This document shows, one piece after another, positions 21,551-32,940 of a DNA stretch of 64,000 bases (positions within the stretch are counted from its first letter, which is position 1; each line of letters begins with the position of its first letter). The notes beneath the pieces are model-generated. The model saw only the letters and a list, made by a program, of their open reading frames with translations. It was not told where the DNA came from and searched no databases. Source of the stretch: Adiantum capillus-veneris (Eukaryota; Streptophyta; Polypodiopsida; Polypodiales; Pteridaceae); assembly GCA_014529385.2 (NCBI GenBank), contig CM043963.1, forward strand, positions 150,441,717 to 150,505,716, in the 5' to 3' direction. A program made the translations under genes and the position numbers.

Positions 21551-21802
21551 GTGTTGTGGAATTATGCTCGTTTGCAGAGGCAAGAGCCTCTTGCACAGGT
21601 AAAAGTTAAGGGACAGGTTGCAAGATGCTATTTGGCGAAGTTCAAGAACTATCCACCCATGGATGCAAAGTGGATGGAAGAGCATGAACTGTCAGAGTCA
21701 CCAAATGTATTACAGCTTTACCTTGAGGCCTTTGGGTTACAGCCTACGTATGCCCCAGCCCAACGTTTGCAAAGGAGGGGTAATGATAGAACTAGCACAT
21801 GA
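21551..21802 (+). pseudogene. Chromodomain of D polyprotein
   Basis: The visible stretch QVKVKGQVARCYLAKFKNY, then PPMDAKWMEEHELSESPNVL and LYLEAFGL, matches the chromodomain seen in C1 (RFLVKFKNYPALDAKWMEEE). The fold is kept: KxxGKV strand, xYLxKFKNY strand, aromatic WMEE and closing helix. It is the only clear pol-derived part of D. The upstream integrase is not detectable, so the frame is an orphaned C-terminus. The ATG at 21551 is not a natural start. The stop is followed by about 170 bases of 3' untranslated sequence and the polypurine tract. Confidence 0.88.
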
Positions 21803-21971
21803 AATGTACTCATGGATTCAGTGCAATAGCAGTGTACGTTGTTTGACAAAAGTATGAAGGTCTCATTAAGTCATTTGTACACATGATTTGACAGTCTTTC
21901 TTGCGGATACATGCGATGTTAAAAGGGATCTATGACATGTATATATGGCACACAATCGAGGATGTTTGCGA

Positions 21972-21988
21972 TTTTAAGAGGGTGGTAA
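21972..21988 (+). other. Polypurine tract of D
   Basis: ttttaagagggtggtaa directly precedes the 3' LTR start TGTCACAAGG. Confidence 0.8.
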
Positions 21989-23259
21989 TGTCACAAGGAC
22001 GTGGCAATTGCTAACGTGAGTTGTTGGTTTCTTTCCGATAATTCTTATTTAATTTTTGGGACCCTCTTTCTGAAGGTGCAAATGGCCAGACATTGTGTGG
22101 CCAATGTGAACGGTCGATGGCCAAGAGTTTCAACCACAATCGGGAAGGTCACGTCACCACAAGTTGGTCTGGCCAATCGGCAATAGAACCTGAGTATAGT
22201 TCAAAGTCATTTAGGCCCCTCACGACACTCATAAGTTGGTGGGTACTAGGAAATTAACTCAAAAGAGGCAAACTGGACACATGGCAGCTCCAAATGCATC
22301 TGCCAGAAGCATTAGCAAGAGGGGGCGCCCATTTCCAGAGTGGGGGCTGATTTGACTTGAAAAGTGTGCTATAGTGTGTGAGTAGCGGGTGCAGGTACTC
22401 ACAGCTTTAATGGAAAGCTTGCCTTCTCCCTTGCTCTATGTAGCGCGACGATTTACTCTTGGGCATCTCTCTCTCCCCTTTGCACATATGGTACTGCCCC
22501 ACTAGTTGGGCTTCTCAAATGACCATGTACAGTTCTGGGGTTTTATGCATGTTTGCCAAGGCAAGAGCCTCTGTACAGAAAGTGGATTAGCTAATTGCTA
22601 ATCCCCTTCAGGTACGCACAGTTCCATCGCGAAGGAATGCAAAAACGGAGAGTTTTCTCGCATGAAAACTTGTCCGATTTACAGGGGAACTGTCCCGTTG
22701 TGTGCGGGAGCACCTAAGACACACGTAGGCGTGCTCCCTCCACTCAAAACAGTCCAAAACAGAGAATTACAGCCTGCTGTGTTTTTCTGCAGGTTTAGGG
22801 TGTCGCACCCAAACTGCAAGGAATTGCCAAGGGAGCCTCGGAAAGGCCTTGGGATGCTTGAACAAGGCAGTAGGCACCTAACAGTGGCAAAACAGAAAAT
22901 TACAGCATGCTGAAATTGACGTGCAGCTCTTTGAAAAGCTTCCAGGCAAGGGAAAGTGTCCTTGACGTGTACTTTTGATCTACAGGGATTTTTGCGCCGT
23001 TATGCTAGCGAAATTGGGTCAAAAACCTGCAATTACAGCCATGGACAGGTTTGGACAGCTTGGTGAGGGTTAGGTGGAAGCGTTCGGATCGTTTATTTTG
23101 CTAGGGGAGCCTCAGGAAAGTATTGGGTGCTTGTACAGGACAATTTAGAGAGATTTCCTACGAGGAATTTCGTCTAATTCAAGGGGCAAGTGACCCTAGA
23201 GGTGCAAGAGCTCGAGGGCCATGCATAGAAGTGATCAGCACGCAAATCGGAGTGCAAAA
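21989..23259 (+). repeat. 3' LTR of D, truncated
   Basis: Matches 19431-20697 of the 5' LTR. Similarity stops at ggagtgcaaaac, where the LTR of element Y starts. The missing 400 bases of LTR end were not found on the far side of Y. Confidence 0.85.
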
Positions 23260-23285
23260 CACAAAACGCTGGCAGGAGAAAAACG

Positions 23286-23336
<51 letters not shown>

Positions 23337-23757
23337 TGTGCCCAAACGCTAAAGCTCTGTAATGATCACAACGCATAGGAGGGGTTGCATATGTAGGTAA
23401 TTTCAAGAATTGCCCTACCTATTGCAAAACCCCACGATCTTGATAAATGGCTAACAAATGCTAATAAATATGTAAACTCACTAAAAGTGATCTGACACAT
23501 ATATTTAGTAGCAAAACTACACATCACTCAAGACTCTGGCCCAGGGAAACCCTAGGAACAGGGGTCCTACCTCATCCCAGCCTACTGGTTGAGCAAAACC
23601 GTGGAGCGCATCGTCGACAACATGTACATCTACCTCTGATACGGCCGAACACAGCCACAAAACAACCCTTACTCCCTAAGCTGCTCCTGGGAGATACTCA
23701 AGCTACCACCAGACAGGAATCTGAACTCTAACAAGCACGTGGTGCCATTTCCTTATA
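23260..23757 (+). repeat. 5' LTR of Ty3 element Y
   Basis: Lies between D and a canonical PBS. It contains (GA)n at 23288-23334, several aaacgc motifs, and matches the inverted copies at 18300-18800 and 45748-45815. The exact 3' end is uncertain: either ctctaaca at about 23732 or just before the PBS. Confidence 0.75.
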
Positions 23758-23758
23758 G

Positions 23759-23770
23759 TGGTATCAGAGC
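23759..23770 (+). other. Primer-binding site of Y
   Basis: Exact TGGTATCAGAGC, complementary to initiator-Met tRNA, followed by tccagtcgtg. Confidence 0.93.
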
Positions 23771-23828
23771 TCCAGTCGTGTGCTTTTATGAAAGCATACC
23801 GGTCCTACCAAGAATAGACAGAGCACAA

Positions 23829-24884
23829 TGGCGTTTCTGGATTCTACAGAGTACCTGCAGCTTCATCTCGATGAGCTTCGCGACATACTTTCGTGGTATC
23901 CTCGACAAAATCTCCCGATGTAGCAAAGTTTTCAATAGTTTCTGAATTACATGTTGCCCCAAGTGGTACCACCTCCTTCGCCACCAGAAAATGCAACCGA
24001 CAACCCTCTCAACCTAAACACACATGGTACAACCGCCGTTGCCACCACCTCCCCCACCACCGCCACTTGAGTACAATGGCTCGAGCCCGTATGGATATCC
24101 CTACCATCCACATCCAGGGTTTGCACCAAACCAGCCAAAAGATTTCAAGGATGATAGGAGGAAAGTAAAATTTTTCGCTTTTTTTGGAGTGAAGGATAGG
24201 AAGAAAGCTTTGCAGTTCCTCCAACAATTTGAAAACATTTATGCTTTGGGAAACTACACGGAAGAATCAAAGATTTCTAGAGCTACAGGATTTCTCGAAG
24301 ATAGCATCCAAATTTTATCAAAATGGGGAAACTTGAAAATGCTTGCCACAAAGTACAACCAAAGGTTCCTTGACGTCTATCTTCGGGTGTCTTTCTTCAA
24401 GTTGATTTTCTTAGATGACCACGGCGAGCGATATACCATTGGACCATCACCCTTAGAAGAATATCGTCTTTCTAAATAAGTATCGACAATGCAAGAGCTT
24501 ATGGACCATGCTGCTGTCGAGTACAAGCTTATGAAAGGGAGGCTAGAGTTTACTACAAAAGAAACTCCGTCTAGCACTCGAAACTCTCGGCCACAACAAA
24601 CCAACCCCCGAGAATCTCGTGAAGTCAACCTCAAAGGCCTTGTTTGACACAGCGTCAACGCGAAACCCTATTACAAGAATGTCGACGCTTTGAATGTTTT
24701 CAGACAGGGCATGCTTACATTTCATGTCCTCCAAGAACAGACACGTCCTCCAAGCAAACTTCCGCTCCAAGAGCAGATAGAACTGCAGGACCACCTCCGG
24801 CTAAGAGAGCTAAACCTGCCAATGGGCTTGTACCTCATATTTAGGGCATTGTTCTTGGAAGTTCTAATAAATTGTGCAGAGCTT
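23829..24884 (+). pseudogene. Gag of element Y
   Basis: Degenerate Gag. It starts MAFLDSTEYLQLHLDELRDIL at 23829, then shifts frame. The 24024-24479 part has a proline run followed by FFAFFGVKDRKKALQFLQQF and YALGNYTEESKI, equivalent to ALAFIQQFDIAFSAGHYLEHSKI in C1 gag. A degenerate knuckle near 24690 reads FECFQTGHAYISC with the first cysteine displaced. The last codons before the break, GIVLGSSNKLCRA, belong to the gag-protease linker, which resumes at 45421. So LINE-P copy A interrupted this polyprotein. Several stops show Y was decaying. Confidence 0.82.
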
Positions 24885-25185
24885 GAGGATGTTCACTACG
24901 CAAAGTTTAGGATGTTGACTTTTGTTGAAGCAGGTTGCAAACTTGTAACTAAGTCTTGAATCTGGCGCTCACTACTACTGCTCTCTCTCGCGCTCGCCAT
25001 CCCTGCCATCCTCCCTACTCCCCCACGCACTGCCTTGACCCTACTAGCCCTGCCTCATCCCTCCCCCCCCTCTTGCTGCCCTGAGCTACCCGCCACGTCC
25101 GCGCCCTGCCCCAGGTTGCCCGTCAATCCCACACTTCCTCCTCGCGCTGCCCGCAGCATGCCCTTCATTCCCCCACTCCCTCCTC

Positions 25186-25739
25186 GTGCTATCCTTCGGT
25201 GTTGTTTCCCGGCGGTATCAATTCGCCTTATCGCTTCACCTCGTTCTCATCGACGCCCTCAACTCCCCTTCGCTCGCCTTCGCAGCAGCAGACACAAATG
25301 TAGGATCTACTCCACCACAGAGGGACTCCACTGAAGCCCCCTCGCTCGACCCCGCAGAACCCACCATCCAACTTGCTCTTTCGCCGATGCAGCAAGCGAC
25401 CTTAGAGGCAAAGGTGGTGCGCCTTCATGCCACCTCTGTTATCTGCAAGATTCTCAGCACCAGGCCCAACAGAGGGGAGTTTCATGATCTCCTCCAAGCC
25501 CGCCTTCTCGCAGATGTGGGCAAGATCCTCGATGTTCAGCTTCTTAGACGTGGCTACTACCAGATAGAGTTTGAGACTCCCGAGATGGCGTCCAAGGTCA
25601 TTGCGATGAGCCCCCTGGCCATCCGAGCAGTTCGAGCTCATTTTCGACAGTGGCGCCACGGTTTCAACCCTGCTACCGATGTTCTTGTCAAGGAGGCAGA
25701 CCTTCCATCTCAGTCTACTTACCCGGCTTGAGGAGAGAG
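25186..25739 (+). pseudogene. LINE-P A ORF1, DUF4283-like part
   Basis: N-terminal part of ORF1. The block from PTIQLALSPMQQATLEAK through GRGEF-like sequence to RGYYQIEFETPEMASKVIAMSP and FRQWRHGFNP is the DUF4283 type found in ORF1 of plant L1-like LINEs, where it precedes a zinc knuckle. Copy B has the same block at 50434-50802 with strong identity. The frame ends at a stop just before X2 inserted. ORF1 continues after X2 at 28190, with frameshifts. ORF1 is expected to bind the element RNA. Confidence 0.85.
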
Positions 25740-25764
25740 TGTGAGAGTGCGCGCGTGCGGAAGC

Positions 25765-25766
<2 letters not shown>

Positions 25767-25804
<38 letters not shown>
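25767..25804. repeat. (GA)19 in X2 left end
   Basis: Perfect GA run just inside the left terminus of X2, mirrored by (CT)39 at 28079-28157. Confidence 0.97.
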
Positions 25805-25809
<5 letters not shown>

Positions 25810-25928
25810 GAGATGGTGAAGAGGGGGCGATCAGCCCCCGATGACTACCATGAGCAGAAGACCCAATACAATTAGATGTGTGATCTCTGTGAGATGAGAG
25901 ATGTGGAAGTGGGTACCCCCTCGCCCTA

Positions 25929-26009
25929 GTGGTAAGTGTCTGTCCACCTAAGATGGTGGTGTCTTCTTTGGGAATGTCGGAATACCATATGCCATGAGCA
26001 TGGCCATAT
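25929..26009. repeat. X2 inverted-repeat arm 1
   Basis: 81 bp starting gtggtaagtgtctgtccac and ending gagcatggccatat. Its reverse complement is 26505-26585 with about five differences. The left inverted LTR part joins directly onto this arm. Confidence 0.92.
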
Positions 26010-26504
26010 ACACCTGGCATCCGGTGCCTTGCCGGCGAAGTTCCTCTTCAGATCTACAGATTTCAACCATATACACCTGCTGTTTTTTTCTCTGTTTTCA
26101 GCCCTCCGATGGCTGTGCACACAGAGATAAACCCTCCCTACACCCTCTGCACCGCTCCGGACCTTGCCGGGAGCGTACGAGCACGCTGAGAATTGCTGGA
26201 CAGCAGCGTTTTCATCACCTCGCAGTTGCGTTTTTGGGTGGACAGCTGACACATGGTTTGTGTTTTTCACAGAGGATGAAGTTACCTCCTGCCAGGACAC
26301 CATCCGGTGGTGATCCGTGCGGTCTCTCAGTGACTGCTGCAGTATACAGTATCTTATACATTGGCTTGATCATCTACGGGCGTACGATCCTTGGGAGATC
26401 CATTCATTCCAGCCATCATTCGGCGGTTGCGCACTCCAGAGGGGGTGGTGACTTGTGGCTTGCTATGGACACACCTATGCACTCATCAGAGGAGTTCACA
26501 CGAG

Positions 26505-26585
26505 ATATGGCCATGCTCATGGCATATGGGATTCCCACATTCCCAGAGAAGACACCACCATCTTGGGTGGATAGACACTTACCAC
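26505..26585. repeat. X2 inverted-repeat arm 2
   Basis: Reverse-complement partner of 25929-26009. It lies inside a 123-bp stretch (about 26475-26597) that X1 lacks. Confidence 0.92.
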
Positions 26586-27719
26586 TTGACCTCGACACGT
26601 CAGATCACTTGCTTACACAGGAGCATTTACATGGACTTAGGGAGAGGATCTTGGATCTCTTCTTGGACAAGTTCATTGCTTGGATCTACAGACTAGAGTG
26701 GGACTTCAGTGCTTTGGACTCTCTTGGAGAGTTTACCCGCGAGATGCGGGAGATCAGACATCATTACACGACTACATCCATGATCTGGAGTCACCCGGAG
26801 CTTGGCTTGGATGGTAGTGCAGTTGATCTTCTACACTCCTGATCATTTGGATTGCTACCTTCAGAGTTGCTTACACTCATCCTCGGTAACCTTTAAGCAG
26901 ACTTAATCCCTCAACCTGGGCAGTAGGCCACTCCAAGCTCATTTACATTGAGAGCCACACCGAGTTGCGGTTTGGTGGCGTGTTTGGCACGGATTCTGTT
27001 TAGGTTGACACCGGAGGATTGGAGGCGGGAGATATAGGCAAGACGACGCAAACTGACCACACCTCTTCTCAAAGACCCTTCACAGCGCAGACTGTTAGAG
27101 TCTCGCTTTCCCCTCATCTTGGATTACCCTACCTACTGACAGAATAGCATCCAGTGGTGGTCCGTGTGGTCTCTCAGTGACTGCTGCAGCTTACGGTAGC
27201 TTCTACAGTACAAACTGCTTAGTCTGGCTTTCCTTGATTCGGAGGAGTTTATGGCGCAGATTACTACATCTGACCTTCCTGGAGTTTTACACAGCTTAGC
27301 CACCTAGACACACTGGGTTACAGGTTCATGCATTGATAGGCTTCCGGTCATTCTCATGACGGTTCCTGGGCTTCTCCATTTTCTCCAGACGGTTTGGCCA
27401 CAGACACCACAGACCCTACGGGGCAGGACACTTGCAGGTCTATTGGCACTTCTTTCACGACAAGGAGTTGTTTTCACACTTAGTTCGGGACCTTCACGCA
27501 GTATCTTCACCCTGCATTAGCGGAGTACATCAGTTTGTGCTACACTGCTCGTGACGGCACTTTACCATGGAGATCTCTCAGCAGTTCAAACACCCCAGAC
27601 TGCTGCTACACTCATGGAGTATTGTCCTTCATTGGACATTGCAGCAGACATCTTCATCATTTGCCTCACATCTTCGGCTTCATGCGGCTTGTTCAGCATC
27701 TAGTGCTGAGAGGGGGTGT

Positions 27720-28074
27720 TAGACTAACACCACTCTGCTGCTTCACATGTCTAGGGCATACTTGTACGGCTAGTATGTCTCCGGGCTGGCCACCCATAGT
27801 CTAGGTTGTACCTGGTCCGGCCGCCCGAGTTTGGGGCTAGCCGTCCACTTTGTCCGGGCGCCCACATATATTTCCATATCATTTTTCTGTTGGATCGTGG
27901 GGATTTTTAATTGGCCTTGCCCTACCTCCCCTTGGGCACCTATTTATGGGACCAGGGGGGTACCCACTTTCACATCTCATCACACAGAGATCATCTGATG
28001 TATTGACAGGGTCTTCTGCTCATGTTAGTCATGGGGAGCTGATCGCCCCCTCTTTCTACATCTTGCGTTTGTGG

Positions 28075-28160
<86 letters not shown>

Positions 28161-28184
28161 CTTCTGCACACGCGCACTCTCACC
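27720..28184 (+). repeat. Forward LTR of X2
   Basis: Begins TGTTAGACTAACACC after gctgagaggggg, includes a 79-base (CT)n at 28079-28157, and ends at 28184 where the expected final A of CACA is C. It matches the X1 LTR in reverse. Confidence 0.83.
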
Positions 28185-28189
28185 GAGAG

Positions 28190-29589
28190 AACCTTCCGCT
28201 CCTGTCCAAGATTGGCTCAGAGATTGGGACTGTCTTAGAGACAACTCGCACGGTAGCCTCTGTAGCTACCAAGGCAGCTAGCATTCCCACAGTACGTGTT
28301 CTAGTTGGGGACACCCACACCCTCCCGAAGGTCATTCTACTACCTCGGGTGAGCGGTGGTTGGCTTCGAGCCTTCCGAATCAGTGTTTCATTTGTCGAGA
28401 GATGGGCCATCTTGCGAAGGCCTATCCACGGAGGAGGCCCCGACCTTCACCTCAGGCTCAGCCCCAGCCTCCTAGGGGTGGCCAGCAGAAGCAAACAGTG
28501 TCACACGGTACTTAGGCAGACTCACTCTCCAAGCCTAAGGTGAGCTGAGGCAAAGGAGGGCTAGCAGCAGGTTCGTGGTTGGCATCGACAGGGACCACCA
28601 CGTTGGCCTGGCCCTCCGGGTGGTCGCCAGAGGCTTTAGGCCAGCAGCAGTGGGTTCCCACAAGGAACTGTTTCGACTCTCTTCAGCAGGATAAGGTCCC
28701 CGCTCCACCCTCCACCTCAGCCTCTCCTTTGACAGCTCCTCCTCCCCCCGAGTTCTCTTGCGCCCCTCCCTCCCCGCCTCCCCCCTTTCCTTCTGCTGCT
28801 CCCCGCCCCCCCCCACTCCTCCATCCCCCACTACCCCCCCTGCTTCCACATGTACTCCTGTTCCTACCCCCCAACCAACCCATGGGGTAGGATCTTCCTC
28901 AGTTGCTAGGAGATCTCTTGGCAACGCTTTTTCCACGAGTCGCTTTGCGAGAGAGACGGCCTTTCTTGCGAACCCCCCTTCTGGTGCAGACGTCTCCCTT
29001 CGCAACAATTCCTTGTGGACGTACGAGCTTCGACATTCGTCGTAGGTGGGACTTCTTCGCCTACGACTTCACTCGGTGACCCTTCACCAGACTTTGAGAC
29101 AGCTTGTTTCAGAGTTCATGTACTGTTCCTTGCAGCTAGAGGGATAGAGGCCATCGACACAGCGGTTGGCTTTTCTTTTCCCCTATGTGGCAGGGACCAG
29201 TCTGAGTGGACTCTGGACTCAGTGATGGAGTGGCTGCAGGCACAAGCCCTCGAGTTCTCTCACCACAGGGGAGACTTGGGGGTTACAGACCTGATACAGA
29301 CTTTGCGACTGTTGGCCAAGTTCTCAGTGACACCTCCAGACTCCGCAGGATGTAGACACATTGTGGTCTTTGCTGACACGCACAGCCCACCATGCCATGT
29401 ATACATACATGAGGACTCCTGGACAGAGGAGGTTACCTGCGCACGGCGCGCTCTTCTTGGGCTTGGACTAAACATTCTTTGCACTCATGCCTATCTCGAG
29501 GACGCTCGGATGCGGATTATTCCCCATCCAAGCCAGCCTCGAAGATAGCGCGAGTTGTTGCAGCATCAGTTCTTTCTCCTTCCCCATGA
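28190..29589 (+). pseudogene. LINE-P A ORF1, knuckle and C-terminal part
   Basis: Continuation of ORF1. A zinc knuckle near 28385 reads NQCFICREMGHLAKAYP, i.e. C-X2-C-X4-H with tyrosine in place of the last cysteine. A proline-rich linker (28680-28890) follows. Then comes a conserved block (29090-29480) with ETACFRVHVLFLAAR, VGFSFPLCGR and VYIHEDSWTEEV, also present in copy B and not recognised by me as a known domain. In the ancestral frame it ends ASVLSPSP, with its TGA (29587-29589) overlapping the ORF2 ATG (29586-29588). Frameshifts occur between the parts. Confidence 0.8.
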
Positions 29590-30469
29590 GGATTGTCTCA
29601 TGGAACGTGCAGGGATTAGGTGGGGCCCAGTTTCAGCGCCAACGGGGTCGATTGCGTGAAGAGCTTCAATGATGCCTTGTAGGCGAAGAGATTGATCTTC
29701 TTATGCTGCAAGAGCATCATCTTTGTGAGAGTCGCATTAGACAATCTGGTTAGCTTTTGCGTGGGCGATATGAGACATTTTGGTCAGCTGCATTTGGACC
29801 TGGTGGTATCCAAGGCATAATTACCCGGAAAGCGGAACGGGAACGGCGACGGCCTCCCTGCGGAACGGGGAAACGGGAAGGGGTCCGGAACGGGAGCGGC
29901 GCGGAACGGGAGGCTAAAAAAACACCCAAATAATGCTATTTTTAGCGTTGTGTGTTTGAAAACAAGTAGAGTACTAGAGTCCTTTGACTCTAATACCCAC
30001 AAAAAAACACGATTCAAAGACCATTCAACCTTATTATGACTTGATTGGGATGTGCGACAGCCGCGGCCATGGATGATGGTACATACATAACATTGAACAA
30101 ACACAATGCCCATACACAATAACACATGTAATTACAGATTAAAGCTCTCAAATAATTGCAAGAGTAGAAGTCAGAGATAACATTTTTCGCTTAATTCTGG
30201 CTAACAAGGCCCGCCAATGCGCTACAAAAAAACCAAAGGTGACATATACCATAATGAGAGTCGAGACTACAAGGGGGCCAAACCAGTGACCACAATACCA
30301 AAAGTCTGAAGGTGACAAATACCATAAAGATGCTAGTATCTACAAATGTCAAGATAGGGCAAGGCTCACGAAGCCATACAAAAAGGTAAGGATAATAGGA
30401 GTCCTAAAGTCCAAACTCTCGAGCCTCAAGACTCGAGACTCAAAACCCACTAGCCTGAGAGGCCTCCCA

Positions 30470-32660
30470 ATTCGTATAGCCGACTGTAAATCATGCACAT
30501 CCTCCCATTCCTCATCATCGAGCTCTAGGCTCGGCTTGATCTCAGCCATGGATGAAGTACCTGGTGTCGGTGGCTGTGCATCTCCACCTGCCTGAGGAGT
30601 CTCTTGCTCCATCTCCCACTATGTAAAAGGATCTGGTTGTTTGCCTGTACTCTTGCAAAGCATTTTCAAATTTGCGCTAACAAAGACAAGATCATTTGCC
30701 TTCTCCACTCTAAGCCGATTCCTCTTCTTGGAAGCAATGTGGCTAAAGGTACTCCACAATTGCTCCAAGCATGAGGTACTAACTGACTGGCTGAGAATAC
30801 GAATCGCCAATCTTTGAAGCTCAGGGCCATCATAGCCATAGTCCTCCCACCATAGCACTGAACCTATCTTCTTGTGATCAAGCTGAGCATCTAGACTGCC
30901 AAATGACCCCCGCATCTCTCTGTACTGTCTCAACTGATCTCTGACAATGCCTCGCCCATCTCTGTCTAGAACCATCTTGTTTAAGATCTATCTAAATTGA
31001 TTCATGAACTCTCTCTATCTGTCTCTTGCCCTGCACCTTGGAACTCTGGATCCACCATGTACCTTGCCCCGTGTAAAGGAGAGGCATATGAATTCCACCT
31101 CAAGCTGCAAAGCGTATGGATCTATCGCTCTGCGTTCGGCTCAAGCTGTGCAAGCTGCTCGATCATGCGGTCCATTGCCTCATAAATCTTGCCAATGCAA
31201 GGATCCATGCCATCCAGAACTCGAAGCAAATGAACCACCGGTTTTACCTGTGCATCTAGATTCTTGAGCTCCTTCCAGAACTCAAGATCCTCTGCCTTAT
31301 CCTTGCACAAAATCCCTGCAGCTGTCTTTGCATGGGGGGAGGTGGTGAACTCATCACTCATGAAGACCTGTCGGACCGCATTTTGACATTCGGACAGCCT
31401 ACGCATAAGAAGACAGTTGAATGCGAAGCAAGTGTCTGAATACTTTAGAAGCACTTTGTTGCCCGACCTCTTGAGGTACTCACTCCGAACCAAGTTGTGA
31501 TTGTTGATGAAAGTAACAATCTTCACTGCATCAGCAATGACTGGAGCGATCCAGTCTAGCCTGCTGATGTCTTTTGGAAGGTTGTTCAAGCAGTGTGCCA
31601 TGCAAAAGCACACTGTCACATTGCTGATAGTGGCCCTCTATAATAGCTGCTCCTGCCCTGTTTGATGCCTCCCCATCTGTGACAAAGGCCACCACATGTT
31701 GCTCACCGATCGTTTCTATGGCCGATGTCCACTCTGCAAAGAGGACATCGGCAGACTTGCCACTCTCAGTGGCATCATGAGAGTGCACAAAGTACATCTC
31801 TCCACTCGAGTATGCGACGAGGCCATGGATAGATCTCTTCCTTGTATCGCTCAACCCGTCGACAATGAGGGAAACGCCATGTTTTGCCCAAAGCCGTTGA
31901 ATATTGAGTGTTGCTTGCTCCACGATCACCTTCTCTCAATCAAGCAAAGTCATTCGGAGAGCCTCTGAAGATGGCAACACATAGCCGGTGCCGTACTCTC
32001 GTATCCGCTACACCATAACTTTCCAATACTCCGACCTATTTCGATCACACATAGAAGAGGTTAGTATAATAAATCATAATTGATTATTCACAGTTTAAAC
32101 TTTAGAGATCATAGTGGCGGAAATGACGATAACAAAAGAAATGAGAGAGAAGATCGATAAAGCATGCCTCGCCGCCCTAAATGGGATATGGTCGTGATAG
32201 AAGAATCGGGCCATAGCGGCATCCACCTCTTCCTTCTTCTTTGGGTCCCAAGAGGTGGCAAGGGTCCTTTGGCGACGAATCGGACCCGGTGAAGATCCAC
32301 GCCACCGGCACTGGGTAGAGAAGAAGAAGAGGAAAATGAGGTCTTTGGGTCGATACATTTGCGTGCAAGCTTGGCTTTATGGTTGAATTGCCGATCCTTT
32401 TCTTCAAGCTCCTTCCTCTTCTCGATGGTTACGTTGGTGCAAAATCTCACCTCATGTACCGGCACTCGAAGAAAGTGTGCCCTCACTTTGTCATGCCCCC
32501 CTTTCCACGTGTAAGAGCATAGCTTGCATGCCCATGCACGAGAACCTTCCGCCATCGACAAGGTGCCCTCCGAGGTCACTTCATCCCACTATGACCATTC
32601 CTTCACCTTTTGAGTGTTGCCCGCATGAACGGAGGGGTTTGTACAAGAAGAAGAGGCCAT
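30470..32660 (-). pseudogene. hAT-1 transposase
   Basis: Broken hAT transposase. From its likely ATG (complement at 32658-32660) it has a BED-type zinc finger (WACKLCSYTWKGG and a distal HFLRVPVHEV histidine), then an AMARFFYHDHIPF block, a DUF659-like catalytic part (31531-31929: SLIVDGLSD with the first aspartate, VTDGEASN with the second), the CFCMAHCLNNL region (31122-31619), and the C-terminal dimerisation block (30619-30975) with WWEDYGYDGPELQRLAIRIL and the SCLEQLWS glutamate. Breaks include a TAG within WS-stop-WDE, likely from CAG, and a frameshift near 31600. Introns are probable near 32130-31960 and 31110-30985, but I did not fix them. Confidence 0.85.
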
Positions 32661-32702
32661 GGATTATCCATGAAAGAGAGAGAGCTTGATCTTTGAGTGT
32701 TT

Positions 32703-32733
<31 letters not shown>

Positions 32734-32940
32734 TGAGAGAGAGAGGCTTGACTCCGTAAGAGCTTGAGGTAGAGAGCTTCACCTCTTGAAAGTTGAGACG
32801 GAGGGAGAGAAAGCTTGAGCCTTGAGGGTTAGCCCAAGAGAGAGAGGTTGAGAGCTTGAGCCTTGAGGCCCGAGCAGCGAGACTATGGCTTGAGAGTTGA
32901 GAGCAAGGGAGAGAGGGCCTTGATGCATTTGTGAAGGAAT
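32703..32940 (-). other. hAT-1 leader with GA-rich repeats
   Basis: Upstream of the transposase start: (GA)13 at 32703-32729, then degenerate cttgag/agagag repeats. The same style of leader precedes the hAT-2 gene. Confidence 0.65.

Larger units (their letters stand above)
19431..23259 (+). mobile_element. Chromovirus D, internally deleted
   Basis: A plus-strand Ty3 element with unusually long LTRs (5' LTR 19431-21105) but only about 870 bases of internal sequence. It keeps a PBS, a short gag start, the terminal chromodomain and a polypurine tract (21972-21988), while protease, RT, RNase H and integrase are gone. The 3' LTR (21989-23259) is cut by the LTR of element Y. An internal deletion in an old full-length copy is the simplest explanation. 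Confidence 0.85.
25740..28184 (+). mobile_element. LTR element X2 with outward U5 ends
   Basis: Related to X1, but with its LTR segments in inverted orientation. The left end (25740-25918) is the U5 end of LTR X reversed (tgtgagagtgcgcgcgtgcgg). The right end is a forward LTR (about 27720-28184) ending cacgcgcactctcac. Direct 5-bp repeats GAGAG flank it at 25735-25739 and 28185-28189. The internal part (26010-27719) matches X1 internal DNA in plus orientation and ends in a polypurine tract. No pol proteins are present. The long frame 25994-26842 is discussed under rejected items. Confidence 0.78.

Noticed and set aside
25994-26842. A 282-codon open frame in X2
   Set aside because: No domain is recognisable, it overlaps an inverted repeat, and X1 lacks part of it and has stops in the homologous part. 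It is probably chance openness in non-coding DNA.
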